A stretch of DNA of 64,000 nucleotides, from assembly GCA_910585095.1 (NCBI GenBank), contig CAJUBU010000001.1, positions 1 through 64,000 of the forward strand. Reading direction: 5' to 3'. Source of the DNA: an uncultured Lachnospira sp. (GTDB lineage: Bacteria; Bacillota; Clostridia; Lachnospirales; Lachnospiraceae). The translations under genes and the position numbers were made by a program. Numbering within the stretch: the stretch's first letter is position 1; each line of letters starts with the position of its first letter. A model generated the notes under the pieces. It did no database searches. It was not told the origin of the DNA and worked only from the letters and a program-made list of their open reading frames with translations. This document shows, piece by piece, positions 17,688 to 27,312 of the stretch.

Positions 17688-20252
17688 CTACGCCTGCCTT
17701 CCACAACAGTTTTTATACTTCTTTCCACTTCCACAAGGACACATATCATTTGGATATACCTTTTTTGTTGTTCTTCTCACAGGTCCTTTTGATGCACTGT
17801 CATCTTTGTTTGTTCCTGTAACCTTTGCAACTTGTTCTCTCTCCACCTTCTGCTCAACTTGAATATGAGTAAGCAGTCTTACGGTATCTTCTGTAATCGC
17901 ATTGGACATCTCATCAAACATTTCAAAGCCCATCATCTTATATTGAACAACAGGGTCTCTTTGTCCATATGCCTGCAATCCTATACCTTGCTTTAACTGT
18001 TCCATATCATCAATATGGTCCATCCACTTACGGTCAATCACTTTGAGAAGAACGACACGCTCTATTTCCCTAATTTGCTCAGGCTCGGCAAAAAGCGCTT
18101 CTTTTTCCTCATACAGCTTTACTGCCTTTTCTTTCATACTATGGAGAAGTTCACTTTTATTTTTAATCGCATCATCAGGCTTAATCGGTTCAATTGGTAT
18201 CGTTGCCAACATCACATTATTAATCTCATCGTAATCCCACTCGCTCGGTGAGGCATCCTCATTGATACACCTGTTTACAACACTCTCAACAAAATCGGTA
18301 ATCATCTTGATAACCGTTTTACGCATACTCTCACCATTGAGTACTCGATTTCTCTCTCTATAAATAATCTCTCTCTGCTCATTCATAACTTGGTCGTACT
18401 GGAGCAAATGACTTCTTATTCCGTAGTTGTTTGTCTCTATTTTTTTCTGTGCCGATTCAATCGCATTGCTGAGCATCTTATGTTCAATTTGGTCTTCTTC
18501 TGCTACACCTAATGTGTTAAATACACTCATCAATCGCTCTTGTCCAAATAAACGCATAAGGTCATCTTCAAGTGAAATATAAAATCTGGATTCACCTGGA
18601 TCACCTTGACGTCCAGCACGTCCACGAAGCTGATTATCAATACGTCTGCTCTCATGTCGTTCTGTACCAATAATCTTTAGACCGCCTGCTGCTCTGGCTT
18701 CCTCATCCAACTTAATATCCGTACCACGTCCTGCCATATTTGTGGCAATTGTCACAGCACCATGCTTGCCGGCTTCCGCTACAATCTCCGCCTCTTTTTC
18801 ATGGAATTTGGCATTTAAAACATTATGCGGAATGCCTTTCTTTCTAAGCATCTCAGAAATTAATTCAGACGTTTCAATCGTAATTGTACCAACCAAAACA
18901 GGTTGTCCTTTTTCATAAGACTCAATAACGGATTGTATAACCGCATTAAATTTCCCTTTCTTCGTCTTATATACAGCATCGTTTAAATCCTGTCTAGCAA
19001 TTGGCTTATTGGTAGGAATTTCAACAACGTCCATATTATAGATTTCTCGAAATTCTTTTTCTTCGGTCAAGGCAGTACCTGTCATGCCTGCCTTCTTTTC
19101 AAATTTATTAAAAAAGTTCTGAAATGTTACGGTTGCAAGCGTTTTGCTCTCTCGCTTTACTTTTACATGCTCTTTTGCCTCAATCGCCTGATGTAAACCA
19201 TCGGAGTAACGGCGCCCTGGCATAATACGACCTGTAAATTCATCAACAATAAGAACCTCATCATCTTTGACCACATAATCTTTGTCTCGAAACATCAAGT
19301 TATGCGCTCTTAATGCTAAAGTAACATTATGCTGAATCTCTAAATTCTCTGGGTCTGCATAATTATCAATATGAAAAAATTGCTCTACCTTATGAACACC
19401 CTGTTCTGTAAGACTTACCACTTTATCTTTTTCATTGACAATAAAATCGCCGTCTTCTTCAACTTCTTCCTGCATAATCGCCTGCATCTTTGTCATTTCG
19501 CCTTTATACTCACCTTTTTGAAGCTGTCTGGCAAGAACGTCACACAATTCATATAATTTTGTAGACTTACCACTTTGACCTGATATAATCAGAGGGGTTC
19601 TTGCCTCATCAATCAAAACGGAATCCACCTCATCAATAATACAATACTTTAGACTGCGCAATACAAGCTGCTCCTTATAGATAGCCATATTGTCACGAAG
19701 ATAATCAAAACCAAGTTCATTATTTGTCACATATGTTATATCACAAGCATATGCAGCTCTTCTCTCATCATCTTGAAGGTCATGAAGAACAACGCCTACT
19801 GTAAGACCTAAAAATTGATGTATTTGTCCCATCCATTCAGCATCACGCTTTGCAAGATAATCATTTACTGTTACTATCAAAACACCATTTTCTGCAAGTG
19901 CATTTAAATAAGCTGGAAGTGTTGATACAAGAGTTTTTCCTTCACCTGTTTTCATCTCTGCAATTCTTCCCTGATGAAGAATAATTCCACCTATTAACTG
20001 AACTCTGTAATGTTCCATGCCAAGCACTCTTTTACCAGCTTCACGCACAACAGCAAAAGCCTCTGGCAAAATATCATCCAGTGTCTCTCCTTTTGAAAGT
20101 CTTTCCTTAAATTCTTTTGTTTTTTGTTTTAATTGTTCGTCCGTAAGTTCACCCATCGCCTTTTGATAACTTTCTATCTTATCAACAATCGGTTTGATAC
20201 GCTTTAACTCATGTTCGCTATGTGAACCAAACAATTTCTGCATTAATCCCAT
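17688..20252 (-). CDS. secA: Preprotein translocase ATPase SecA
   Basis: Motor of the Sec export channel. 854 residues: Walker A MKTGEGKT (100-107), IIDEVDSVL in the first nucleotide-binding domain, NMAGRGTDI and LRGRAGRQGDPG in the second, and the C-terminal zinc tail CPCGSGKKYKNCC that binds SecB or ribosomes in other species. Starting at 20252 places GGAGG 8 nt upstream and gives the family's normal MGLMQKLFG start. The intergenic DNA to the divergent SGNH gene holds the promoters. Confidence 0.97.
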   Translation of the reverse strand: MGLMQKLFGSHSEHELKRIKPIVDKIESYQKAMGELTDEQLKQKTKEFKERLSKGETLDDILPEAFAVVREAGKRVLGMEHYRVQLIGGIILHQGRIAEMKTGEGKTLVSTLPAYLNALAENGVLIVTVNDYLAKRDAEWMGQIHQFLGLTVGVVLHDLQDDERRAAYACDITYVTNNELGFDYLRDNMAIYKEQLVLRSLKYCIIDEVDSVLIDEARTPLIISGQSGKSTKLYELCDVLARQLQKGEYKGEMTKMQAIMQEEVEEDGDFIVNEKDKVVSLTEQGVHKVEQFFHIDNYADPENLEIQHNVTLALRAHNLMFRDKDYVVKDDEVLIVDEFTGRIMPGRRYSDGLHQAIEAKEHVKVKRESKTLATVTFQNFFNKFEKKAGMTGTALTEEKEFREIYNMDVVEIPTNKPIARQDLNDAVYKTKKGKFNAVIQSVIESYEKGQPVLVGTITIETSELISEMLRKKGIPHNVLNAKFHEKEAEIVAEAGKHGAVTIATNMAGRGTDIKLDEEARAAGGLKIIGTERHESRRIDNQLRGRAGRQGDPGESRFYISLEDDLMRLFGQERLMSVFNTLGVAEEDQIEHKMLSNAIESAQKKIETNNYGIRSHLLQYDQVMNEQREIIYRERNRVLNGESMRKTVIKMITDFVESVVNRCINEDASPSEWDYDEINNVMLATIPIEPIKPDDAIKNKSELLHSMKEKAVKLYEEKEALFAEPEQIREIERVVLLKVIDRKWMDHIDDMEQLKQGIGLQAYGQRDPVVQYKMMGFEMFDEMSNAITEDTVRLLTHIQVEQKVEREQVAKVTGTNKDDSASKGPVRRTTKKVYPNDMCPCGSGKKYKNCCGRQA

Positions 20253-20467
20253 TCCAAAAGCCTCCATAATCCTCTTATTTAAAATGCTCTATAATCTCTG
20301 AGAGCAAAAAATGCTAAATTATCTGAATAATTGTACCACTAATAGACATTTTAAGCAACGAAAAAAATTTTTTAACTTTTTTAAACTTTTTAATATCTTC
20401 TTGCATCTAAGTATTATAATCACTAAAATAAATAAGATTACTAAAAATAAATTAAGGGGAGTACACT

Positions 20468-21460
20468 ATGATAAACCAAAAATATACACAAAAAAAATCG
20501 AAACGACGCAAAAAAAGACGATTGAAAAGAAAAATCAAACGAATGCTTTTGATTACAGGCACTTTTTTATTATTTAGTTTACTGTTTAGTATCGTTATTT
20601 TTCTTCCCTATCAAGGGGATGCACAACATTTGCAAGAACCTAACAATAAAACAACCGTTTCTTCATGTGAGAACACAACCATTTCCTTAGATGATGAGGA
20701 ACATTCCTGCGAATCAACAACTACGGTCTCCCTAAACAATGAAGAAATTTCACAAGATACGGAATCTTCGCAAAGCAGTGATGAACCTTCACAAAAAAAT
20801 GAGCCTTCGCAAAATACAGAACCTTCACAAGAAAATACAACTGCTGTAAAAGAGACTATTCCAGAGACAACACCGTCTTCTTTGCCTGTTGAAAATGATT
20901 ATTTTAATGATGCTGTTTTTATCGGAGACTCTCGCACAGAAGGTTTTTGTATGTATACAGACCTTGCCAATGCAAAAGCCTATGCTCATAAGGGACTTAC
21001 CGTTGACACGGTATTTACAGACCCTGTTATCAATATAAATGGCTCTAAGCTGTCAATTGTAGAAGCCTTGCGACAAACTTCATTTCAAAAGGTATATATT
21101 ATGCTTGGTGTAAATGAGACAGGTTGGGCATACAATAGTATTTTTATTGAAAAATATACAAAATTGGTTGATGAGATTCAAACCATCAATCCAAATGCTA
21201 TAATATATTTACAATCCATTTTGCCCGTAAGTAATGAAGTATCATCAACTCACGATTATATTAAAAACGAAAAAATTAATGAATATAATCGTTTTATTGT
21301 ACAAATAGCGAAAGAAAAAAATGTACATTACCTCAATGTTGCTGAAGCAGTTGCTTCTCCTAATGGCGCTTTGCCAGATGATGCTGCTGTTGATGGGATT
21401 CATTTAAAAAAAGAATACTGTGAAAAATGGCTTGAATATTTAAAAAAACATACTATATAA
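20468..21460 (+). CDS. Membrane-anchored SGNH-hydrolase-like protein
   Basis: 330 residues. A very basic N-terminus (1-25) precedes one transmembrane segment (27-47). A low-complexity acidic Ser/Thr/Glu linker (55-140) with repeated EPSQ units follows, then an SGNH domain: GDSR at 153-156, GVNE (214-217) in place of GxND, and DGIH (309-312) with the catalytic Asp/His. The domain faces outside, so esterase or acetyl-transfer chemistry on wall or surface glycans is likely. It opens a plus-strand group that ends with an MBOAT/DHHW pair, which supports a link to O-acylation. A GGGG-type site lies 7 nt before the ATG. Confidence 0.8.
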   Translation: MINQKYTQKKSKRRKKRRLKRKIKRMLLITGTFLLFSLLFSIVIFLPYQGDAQHLQEPNNKTTVSSCENTTISLDDEEHSCESTTTVSLNNEEISQDTESSQSSDEPSQKNEPSQNTEPSQENTTAVKETIPETTPSSLPVENDYFNDAVFIGDSRTEGFCMYTDLANAKAYAHKGLTVDTVFTDPVININGSKLSIVEALRQTSFQKVYIMLGVNETGWAYNSIFIEKYTKLVDEIQTINPNAIIYLQSILPVSNEVSSTHDYIKNEKINEYNRFIVQIAKEKNVHYLNVAEAVASPNGALPDDAAVDGIHLKKEYCEKWLEYLKKHTI

Positions 21461-21611
21461 TGTTTATTTATGTACCTAAAATAAGAATAACATAAAAAAT
21501 AAGTCAATAACACTTCATTATTCATATATGAATTTATTGCTTATTTGTACTAAATCAATGTAAATAAAACTTGATATAATTTTTACACTATATTTCAAAA
21601 TGGAGGATACA

Positions 21612-22064
21612 ATGAAAAAAATAACATTAACCCTTATAACACTGATTCTATTATTAACGTTGTCCGCCTGCTCTCAAAAAGAGGTCTCAATCAATATAAA
21701 AGATTTAAGCGACAAATTACTGCAACAAGTTGCTTTTGAAGATGAGCTTATTCTAATTAATAAAGAGAAAGCAGCATTGCTTTACAATATCGAAAATGCT
21801 ACAAACGAATATGTATATATTGGCAGTGGTGCAACGGCTGAAGAAATTGCTGTATTTGAATTTAACAATACTGAGGATGCCAAAAATGCACTGCAAGCTG
21901 CCGAAAACCGAATTTCACAGCAAAAAACAGATTATGCATCATACAATCCAAAAGAAATCCAAAAGCTTGATAACGCCATTGTAAAAAATACTGGTCGTTA
22001 CCTGATTGTATGTGTATCTGAGGGCGATACCGCCAAAAAAATAATTGGAGAGTACACAAATTAA
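21612..22064 (+). CDS. DUF4358-type lipoprotein
   Basis: 150 residues. A lipoprotein signal ends in LSAC with the modified Cys at 20. The rest fits the DUF4358 pattern (YIGSGATAEEIAVFEF, IVKNTGRYLIVCVSEG). The family has no known function, but I recall it occurring near MBOAT and DHHW genes in Lachnospiraceae. The ATG at 21612 has GGAGG 5 nt upstream. The sigma factor gene begins 16 bp after its stop. Confidence 0.75.
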   Translation: MKKITLTLITLILLLTLSACSQKEVSINIKDLSDKLLQQVAFEDELILINKEKAALLYNIENATNEYVYIGSGATAEEIAVFEFNNTEDAKNALQAAENRISQQKTDYASYNPKEIQKLDNAIVKNTGRYLIVCVSEGDTAKKIIGEYTN

Positions 22065-22080
22065 TTCGATGGAGTAACCT

Positions 22081-22584
22081 ATGAAACCAGAAACCATAAG
22101 CACTGAACAATTAATTGATTTTATAGAAAATAATCAAGAAAAATTTTATAGAATTGCATTCAGTTATTTAAAAAACCGCGACACTGCTCTCGATGCAATT
22201 CATGATTCTATTGTAAAGGCTTTACAAAAAAAGCATACGATTCAGAAAACGAAATACTTTAAAACATGGTTTTATAGGATATTAATTAATGAATGTCTTG
22301 TATATTTAAGAAAAAATAACCGAATTATCTATTTTGATAACATGTCAATGTATACCAACCGACACAACTCACAACCCGATATAAGCGAGTATATTGACTT
22401 ATACCAAGCCCTTGACAAGCTGCCAATAAAACTAAAAACCGTTGTTTTATTACGCTTCTTTGAAGATATGAAACTCGAAGAAATTGCACAGATAACAGGG
22501 GTAAACCTAAGCACTGTAAAATCTCGGCTTTATAAGGCTTTAAAAGTGCTGAAAATAAACATGGAGGTTGAGATTAATGATTGA
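22081..22584 (+). CDS. ECF RNA polymerase sigma factor (SigV-like by context)
   Basis: 167 residues with region 2 (about 19-80, FKTWFYRILINECLVYLR) and region 4 (about 110-160, LEEIAQITGVNLSTVKSRLYKAL) and no sigma region 3, as in ECF factors. The last 8 bp overlap the anti-sigma gene. In Bacillus, SigV with RsiV senses lysozyme and activates wall O-acetylation; the RsiV-like partner and following acyltransferase here suggest the same type of circuit. The specific name is inference from context. Confidence 0.88.
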   Translation: MKPETISTEQLIDFIENNQEKFYRIAFSYLKNRDTALDAIHDSIVKALQKKHTIQKTKYFKTWFYRILINECLVYLRKNNRIIYFDNMSMYTNRHNSQPDISEYIDLYQALDKLPIKLKTVVLLRFFEDMKLEEIAQITGVNLSTVKSRLYKALKVLKINMEVEIND

Positions 22585-23419
22585 TAAAAATGGCTATCAC
22601 AATATTGATATTCCCTCAGAGCTTTCTTATGTTGTAAAACATGCAATCAATGATGGATTAAATCAAAAAAAGCACATTCGACATACGTTTTTAAAAAAAT
22701 GGACCATAGCAGCGGCTTCTGTATTGTGCTTTATTGTTGTTCTTAACACCTCGCAATCGTTTGCAGCAGTAGTATATAAAATTCCACTCGTTGGACAACT
22801 CTGCCGAATTATCACCTTTAGAGAGGAACATGTTGAGGATGATATTCAATATATTGATGTCAAAATTCCTAAAATTGACAATACTGGAAAAACAGAAATG
22901 GAAAAGAGGGTAAACTTAGAAATTCAAAAAAATACCAACCAACTTTTGGAAGACGCAACTGTACGCGCAAAGGAATACTATAAAGCATTTGTTGAAACAG
23001 GCGGAAATCCCAACGAGTATATTCCACTTAAAATTACTATTGACTATGATATAAAATGTATTGATTCAAAATATGTTTCCTTTGCTATTTTTTATTTTGA
23101 ATCAAGAGCTAGTTCTTACACGAAATCCTATTTTTATAATATTGATATGGAGACAGGACAAATTATTACTTTAAAAAATTGGCTTGGAACACAATATAGG
23201 CAGATTGCAGCAGATAGTATTGAAAAAGAAATTGCTTTATGGGATGACGAACGCAAAAATTTCTTGTGGGATGATTTAGACTTTACCAATATTATTACAG
23301 AAAATACTGATTTTTATCTTGATAAAGATGGTCATGCTGTTGTCGTATTTCCTAAGTACGAAATTGCTGCTGGATGTGTTGGCTCTTTAGAGTTTACAAT
23401 TCTTCCTGAAAGCAGATAG
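22577..23419 (+). CDS. RsiV-like anti-sigma factor (DUF3298 type)
   Basis: 280 residues. A cytoplasmic N-terminus of about 45 residues is expected to hold the sigma factor, a transmembrane helix lies at about 46-66, and the outside part carries a DUF3298/RsiV-type domain (FYNIDMETGQIITLKNWLG, then FYLDKDGHAVVVFPKYEIA). RsiV of Bacillus binds lysozyme through this region and is then cut to free SigV. The ATG at 22577 is chosen over an in-frame TTG because GGAGG lies 9 nt before it. It is translationally coupled to the sigma gene. Confidence 0.85.
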   Translation: MIDKNGYHNIDIPSELSYVVKHAINDGLNQKKHIRHTFLKKWTIAAASVLCFIVVLNTSQSFAAVVYKIPLVGQLCRIITFREEHVEDDIQYIDVKIPKIDNTGKTEMEKRVNLEIQKNTNQLLEDATVRAKEYYKAFVETGGNPNEYIPLKITIDYDIKCIDSKYVSFAIFYFESRASSYTKSYFYNIDMETGQIITLKNWLGTQYRQIAADSIEKEIALWDDERKNFLWDDLDFTNIITENTDFYLDKDGHAVVVFPKYEIAAGCVGSLEFTILPESR

Positions 23420-23432
23420 AGAGGATAAAATA

Positions 23433-24848
23433 ATGGTTTTTAGCAGTACAGTCTTTCTATTTTTATTTCTTCCTACTTTTTTGACACTATATTATATTAG
23501 TCCATCAAAATTAAGAAATGCCATTTTATTTATAGCAAGTCTTATTTTTTATGCGTGGGAAGAACCAATATATATTTTGATTATGTTATTTTCTACTATA
23601 TTTGATTATGCCAATGGTCTATTAATTGAAAAAAGCAAAAACGATTTAACAAAACGATTTATTTTAATCCTATCCGTAATTGGAAATCTCTCCATACTCT
23701 GTTTTTTTAAGTACAGTGATTTTTTTATTGCCAATATTAATTTTATCTGTAATACAAATATCAATCTTTTAAAACTTGTATTGCCTGTAGGAATATCCTT
23801 TTACACTTTTCAAACAATGTCTTACACCATTGACGTCTATCAAAAAAAGGTATCTGCACAAAAAAATATTATAAACTTTGCCGCTTATGTAACGATGTTT
23901 CCACAGCTTGTTGCAGGTCCCATTGTACGATATAAAACCATTGCAAAACAGCTTGATAACAGACAGGAATCTGTAAGCGGGTTTGTATATGGCATACGAC
24001 GTTTTATTATTGGTCTATTTAAAAAAGTAATGATTGCCAACAATATTGGTTTGTTATGGGAAACGATTATTGCCGGAAATCTGGAAACATTACCTGCTGT
24101 AACCGCATGGCTCGGCGCAATTGCTTTTTCCTTTCAAATCTATTTTGATTTTTCAGGGTATTCAGATATGGCAATAGGATTGGGCGAAATGATTGGATTT
24201 CATTTTTTAGAAAACTTTGACCACCCCTACATATCAAAAAGTATCACTGAATTTTGGCGGCGCTGGCATATCTCTTTAGGCACATGGTTTAAAGAATATA
24301 TTTACATACCATTAGGCGGCAGCAAAAAAGGAATTGCAAAACAAATACGCAATCTTTTAATTGTATGGGGCATTACAGGATTTTGGCATGGAGCAAGCTG
24401 GAATTTTATTCTCTGGGGGCTATATTTTGGTATTTTGCTGATTATAGAAAAACTATTTTTACTCAAGCTTCTTGAAAAAACAAAACCGATAATAAGACAT
24501 TTGTACACACTTATTTTTGTTATTATAAGTTGGGTTATTTTTGCATTTGAAGATATGACTCAAATTGCACAGTATCTAAAAGCAATGTTTGGCATTAATC
24601 AAGCAGATGTATTAAATACTGAAACATTATATTTACTTAGCAATTATATTCTATTGCTTATTATTTGTATCCTATTAAGTATAGAATGGAAAAAAACAAA
24701 AATTGCTACACTTTTTACTTCAAAAACTTCAGCTACTGGATGGGTTCGTTCCTGTTTCACTATGTTGTTATTTGCCATCCTATTTATCGTTAGTATCAGT
24801 TTTTTAATAGGAGATACCTACAATCCATTTTTATATTTTAGATTTTAA
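23433..24848 (+). CDS. MBOAT family O-acyltransferase
   Basis: Multi-pass membrane protein of 471 residues. Motifs include FQIYFDFSGYSDMAIGLG, FWRRWHISLGTWF and the catalytic-type His of GFWHGASWNF (H319). Relatives such as AlgI, DltB and PatA move acyl groups across the membrane onto alginate, teichoic acid or peptidoglycan. It starts 13 bp after the anti-sigma gene and is followed by a DHHW protein, the usual partner. No dlt genes are nearby, so acetylation of peptidoglycan or a surface polysaccharide is more likely. Confidence 0.92.
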   Translation: MVFSSTVFLFLFLPTFLTLYYISPSKLRNAILFIASLIFYAWEEPIYILIMLFSTIFDYANGLLIEKSKNDLTKRFILILSVIGNLSILCFFKYSDFFIANINFICNTNINLLKLVLPVGISFYTFQTMSYTIDVYQKKVSAQKNIINFAAYVTMFPQLVAGPIVRYKTIAKQLDNRQESVSGFVYGIRRFIIGLFKKVMIANNIGLLWETIIAGNLETLPAVTAWLGAIAFSFQIYFDFSGYSDMAIGLGEMIGFHFLENFDHPYISKSITEFWRRWHISLGTWFKEYIYIPLGGSKKGIAKQIRNLLIVWGITGFWHGASWNFILWGLYFGILLIIEKLFLLKLLEKTKPIIRHLYTLIFVIISWVIFAFEDMTQIAQYLKAMFGINQADVLNTETLYLLSNYILLLIICILLSIEWKKTKIATLFTSKTSATGWVRSCFTMLLFAILFIVSISFLIGDTYNPFLYFRF

Positions 24849-24867
24849 AAAAATAGACTAAATATTG

Positions 24868-24911
24868 TAGCAAGCTATGGGGTATTTGACCCTTGCGGCA
24901 GTCGCCAAATG
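24868..24911 (+). repeat. Dispersed short repeat R, copy 1
   Basis: 44 bp aligning without gaps to 61778-61821 with 36 identical positions. It begins TAGCAAGCT and ends TCGCCAAATG. It lies between the MBOAT and DHHW genes. Confidence 0.6.
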
Positions 24912-24949
24912 GACAGGCAAAAATGCCACAAAAATACCGCAAGCATGTC

Positions 24950-24994
24950 CGCTGGGCTTCGTTGCCCGTAGAAATAAAGCAGCGCAGAAATGAG
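24950..24994 (+). repeat. Structured leader repeat A, DHHW copy
   Basis: CGCTG (24950-24954) can pair with CAGCG (24980-24984) around an inner GGGC/GCCC hairpin, followed by GCAGAAATGAG. This is the same outer-stem, inner-hairpin, tail layout seen before rtcB and murF. The start codon is 13 nt after the tail. Confidence 0.55.
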
Positions 24995-25006
24995 AATTAA
25001 ATTATT

Positions 25007-26143
25007 ATGAAAAAAATATATGAAAAAATTGTTGCTATACTTTTTTTAACTTCACTGTGGATTATTTTACTCTCTACTTTTTTGACAAAAGATAAGGAAT
25101 ATTCAGAAAATGAAAATCGCTATCTTACCACAAAACCAGATATTTCAATGGAAGAAGTTACGTCTGGAAAATTTATGGATACGTTTGAAACATACTTAAA
25201 TGACCAATTTCCATTACGTGATAAATGGATAGCTTTTAAAACAGATATCCAACAATTATTTGGCAAAACGGATATTAATGGCACTTATCTAGGCAATGAT
25301 GGATATTTGTTTGAAAAATGGACTGAAAATGACTTTCAGCAAGAAAACTTACAAAAAAATATTGAAAGTGTAAAAAACTTTGCCCAAGCAAACAACGATA
25401 TAAAGGGAACCATTCTAATTGTTCCTACTGCAAGTTTACCCTTGAAAGATAAGCTTCCTAAAAATGCACCTGTATTTAACCAAAATAAAGCATTTGATAT
25501 GATTTATTCAAATCTGGGAAAAAATTGTGAATGGATAGATATGCGACCAACGCTGGAAGCTCATAAAAACGAATATATCTACTACAAGACAGACCATCAT
25601 TGGACAACATTCGGCGCCTATTTAGGCTATGCCCAATGGCAGCGCCAGCATGGAAACAACGTGCAGCTTTCAGATTATAATATAACACTGGCAGCAAATA
25701 ATTTTAAAGGCTCTCTCTACTCCAAAGTTTTAAACCGAAATTCTGCCCTTGATGAAATTTATCTTTATGATAAAATACAAAAGCCAACCTATGAAGTACA
25801 TTATAATTTGGGAAAAACACAAACGGACAGTGTATATGAATTAAACCGCCTTTATGAAAAAGATAAATATCAAGTATTTTTAAATGGAAATCATCCTGAA
25901 CTGACGATTTCAACAAATATAAATAACAATAAACACCTTTTAATCTTTAAAGACTCTTTTGCAAATGCGTTTATTCCATTTTTACTTTCCGATTATGAGA
26001 CAATTCATATCATTGATTTGCGGTATTTTAAAGGAGATTTAAACGATTATATCAATCATAATAATATTACTGAATATTTATTTTTATATAATATAAAAAA
26101 TTTTTGTGAAGATACCTCTATTCCAATGCTTGGCTCATTATAG
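25007..26143 (+). CDS. DHHW family protein, MBOAT partner
   Basis: 378 residues: an N-terminal membrane anchor (about 9-26), the family motif NENRYL (35-40), DHHW at 196-199 in TDHHWTTFGAYLGY, and a later KDSFANAF with the serine of an SGNH-like fold. AlgJ/AlgX relatives complete acetyl transfer outside the cell. It follows the MBOAT gene by 158 bp, the gap being filled by repeats. Confidence 0.9.
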   Translation: MKKIYEKIVAILFLTSLWIILLSTFLTKDKEYSENENRYLTTKPDISMEEVTSGKFMDTFETYLNDQFPLRDKWIAFKTDIQQLFGKTDINGTYLGNDGYLFEKWTENDFQQENLQKNIESVKNFAQANNDIKGTILIVPTASLPLKDKLPKNAPVFNQNKAFDMIYSNLGKNCEWIDMRPTLEAHKNEYIYYKTDHHWTTFGAYLGYAQWQRQHGNNVQLSDYNITLAANNFKGSLYSKVLNRNSALDEIYLYDKIQKPTYEVHYNLGKTQTDSVYELNRLYEKDKYQVFLNGNHPELTISTNINNNKHLLIFKDSFANAFIPFLLSDYETIHIIDLRYFKGDLNDYINHNNITEYLFLYNIKNFCEDTSIPMLGSL

Positions 26144-26153
26144 AATCCTATAA

Positions 26154-26279
26154 TTTAACCTCATCAAGGAAGTCCCCCACTTCAATACTACAAAGGCATA
26201 AGTGGGTGGACTTGCTGCTATGATAGTAGCTAGCGGGTTTGAGCAAGTAGCATAGCGGATTGCGAATATCCACTTAACT
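26154..26279 (+). repeat. Mobile-element-like repeat P, copy 1
   Basis: Starts TTTAACCTCATCAAGGAAG and ends GCGAATATCCACTTAACT. Inside, AAGTCCCCCACTT can pair with AAGTGGGTGGACTT, followed by a GCTACTATC-type hairpin. An inverted second copy at 61900-62058 keeps both ends and carries an extra hairpin. Non-coding with subterminal hairpins, as in non-autonomous IS200/IS605 derivatives; that class is inferred. Confidence 0.6.
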
Positions 26280-26294
26280 ATATAGCAGAAAGTC

Positions 26295-26317
26295 AAAAGT
26301 TTGCGTAGCAAACTTTT
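26295..26317. terminator. Hairpin between DHHW and hpf
   Basis: AAAAGTTTGC (26295-26304) pairs perfectly with GCAAACTTTT (26308-26317) around a 3-nt loop. The convergent genes on either side suggest a bidirectional terminator. Confidence 0.5.
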
Positions 26318-26446
26318 ATATTACAGCTTTACTGTGGTTATTATATCAAATAAAAAATGGTGCAAATATAGTAATATCAATAAAACTATACTTCACCATT
26401 TTTTTATTATCACATCATTCAATGAACAAATAACATAACCTATTTA

Positions 26447-26977
26447 TTAATCAAATTCTGGCTCAATTAAGCCATATGTGTCGCCTTTTCTTTTATAAAC
26501 AACATTAACTTCATTGGTCTCTGCATTTAAAAATACAAAGAAATTATGTCCAAGCAATTCCATCTGTACACATGCCTCTTCTGGAACCATTGGCTTAATA
26601 CCAAATCGCTTTGACCTGATAATCTTTACTTCTTCTTCATCCTCATAATCATTGTCAATAAATTCTTTTGAAAAAGCAACTGCATTCTGCTGCTTGTCTA
26701 CAATCTTATTCTTATATTTCTTTAGTTGTCGTTCAATAACCTCCTCAACCAAATCTATCGAAACATACATATCACTACTTGTCTGTTCGCTTCTGATAAT
26801 ATTCCCTTTTACTGGAATAGTAACCTCAATCTTTTGTCTCTCCTTTTCTACACTGAGTGTTACGCTGATTTCTGTCTCTGGAGCAAAAAACCTGTCAAGC
26901 TTTCCAAGTTTGTCCTCCACTGCCGACCTTAACCCTTCTGTTACGTCGATATTTCTTCCTGTAATAATAAAACGCAT
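26447..26977 (-). CDS. hpf: Ribosome hibernation promoting factor, long form
   Basis: 176 residues. An S30AE/RaiA domain (1-100: FIITGRNIDVTEGLR, LDRFFAPETEISVTLSV) is joined to the C-terminal dimerisation domain (about 115-176: KRFGIKPMVPEEACVQMELLGH) that pairs ribosomes into 100S particles in Gram-positive bacteria. The ATG at 26977 has AGGAG 9 nt upstream; an in-frame TTG nearer would abut the site. Confidence 0.96.
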   Translation of the reverse strand: MRFIITGRNIDVTEGLRSAVEDKLGKLDRFFAPETEISVTLSVEKERQKIEVTIPVKGNIIRSEQTSSDMYVSIDLVEEVIERQLKKYKNKIVDKQQNAVAFSKEFIDNDYEDEEEVKIIRSKRFGIKPMVPEEACVQMELLGHNFFVFLNAETNEVNVVYKRKGDTYGLIEPEFD

Positions 26978-27076
26978 GATGTCCAACTCCTTTATTATGT
27001 ATTATCACGATCAGGGTAAAAGAACCGTTTTTCACTCAAACATGCAACTGTTAGTCACACCCCATCTGATGTGATT

Positions 27077-27104
27077 ATTATATCACAAATAAACAAATAA
27101 ACAA
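27077..27104 (-). promoter_or_regulatory. Promoter of hpf
   Basis: On the minus strand TTGTTT (27099-27104) and TATAAT (27077-27082) are 16 bp apart, with an extended -10 TG. It gives a leader of about 95 nt. Confidence 0.5.
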
Positions 27105-27312
27105 GCAAAATTCACAGAATTTATTTTATTTTAACTCATTCATTGTACAAATTTAACAAATTATTATTACTGTTTTTTTTTCTTTTATTTTAATCCCCAT
27201 TCTTACATAACCTACAAATTTGAACGTAGACACAAACTTACGTGTAAAAAATTTATTTTTCACACCAATTCCTTTTCTATTACATCTACAATTCTTATTA
27301 TTTATGTAAAAA

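Noticed and set aside
20311..20577. 88-codon plus-strand ORF overlapping the SGNH gene start
   Set aside because: AT-rich composition and no ribosome site; the overlapping frame has domains and a proper start.
21461..21611. SigV-type promoter (TGAAAC with CGTC) before the lipoprotein-sigma operon
   Set aside because: No such motif found; only a possible extended TATAAT is present, so autoregulation cannot be claimed.
24868..26279. Composite transposon around the DHHW gene
   Set aside because: Repeats R and P flank the gene but are different families, and at 61.8-62.1 kb they occur together without a gene and with P inverted.
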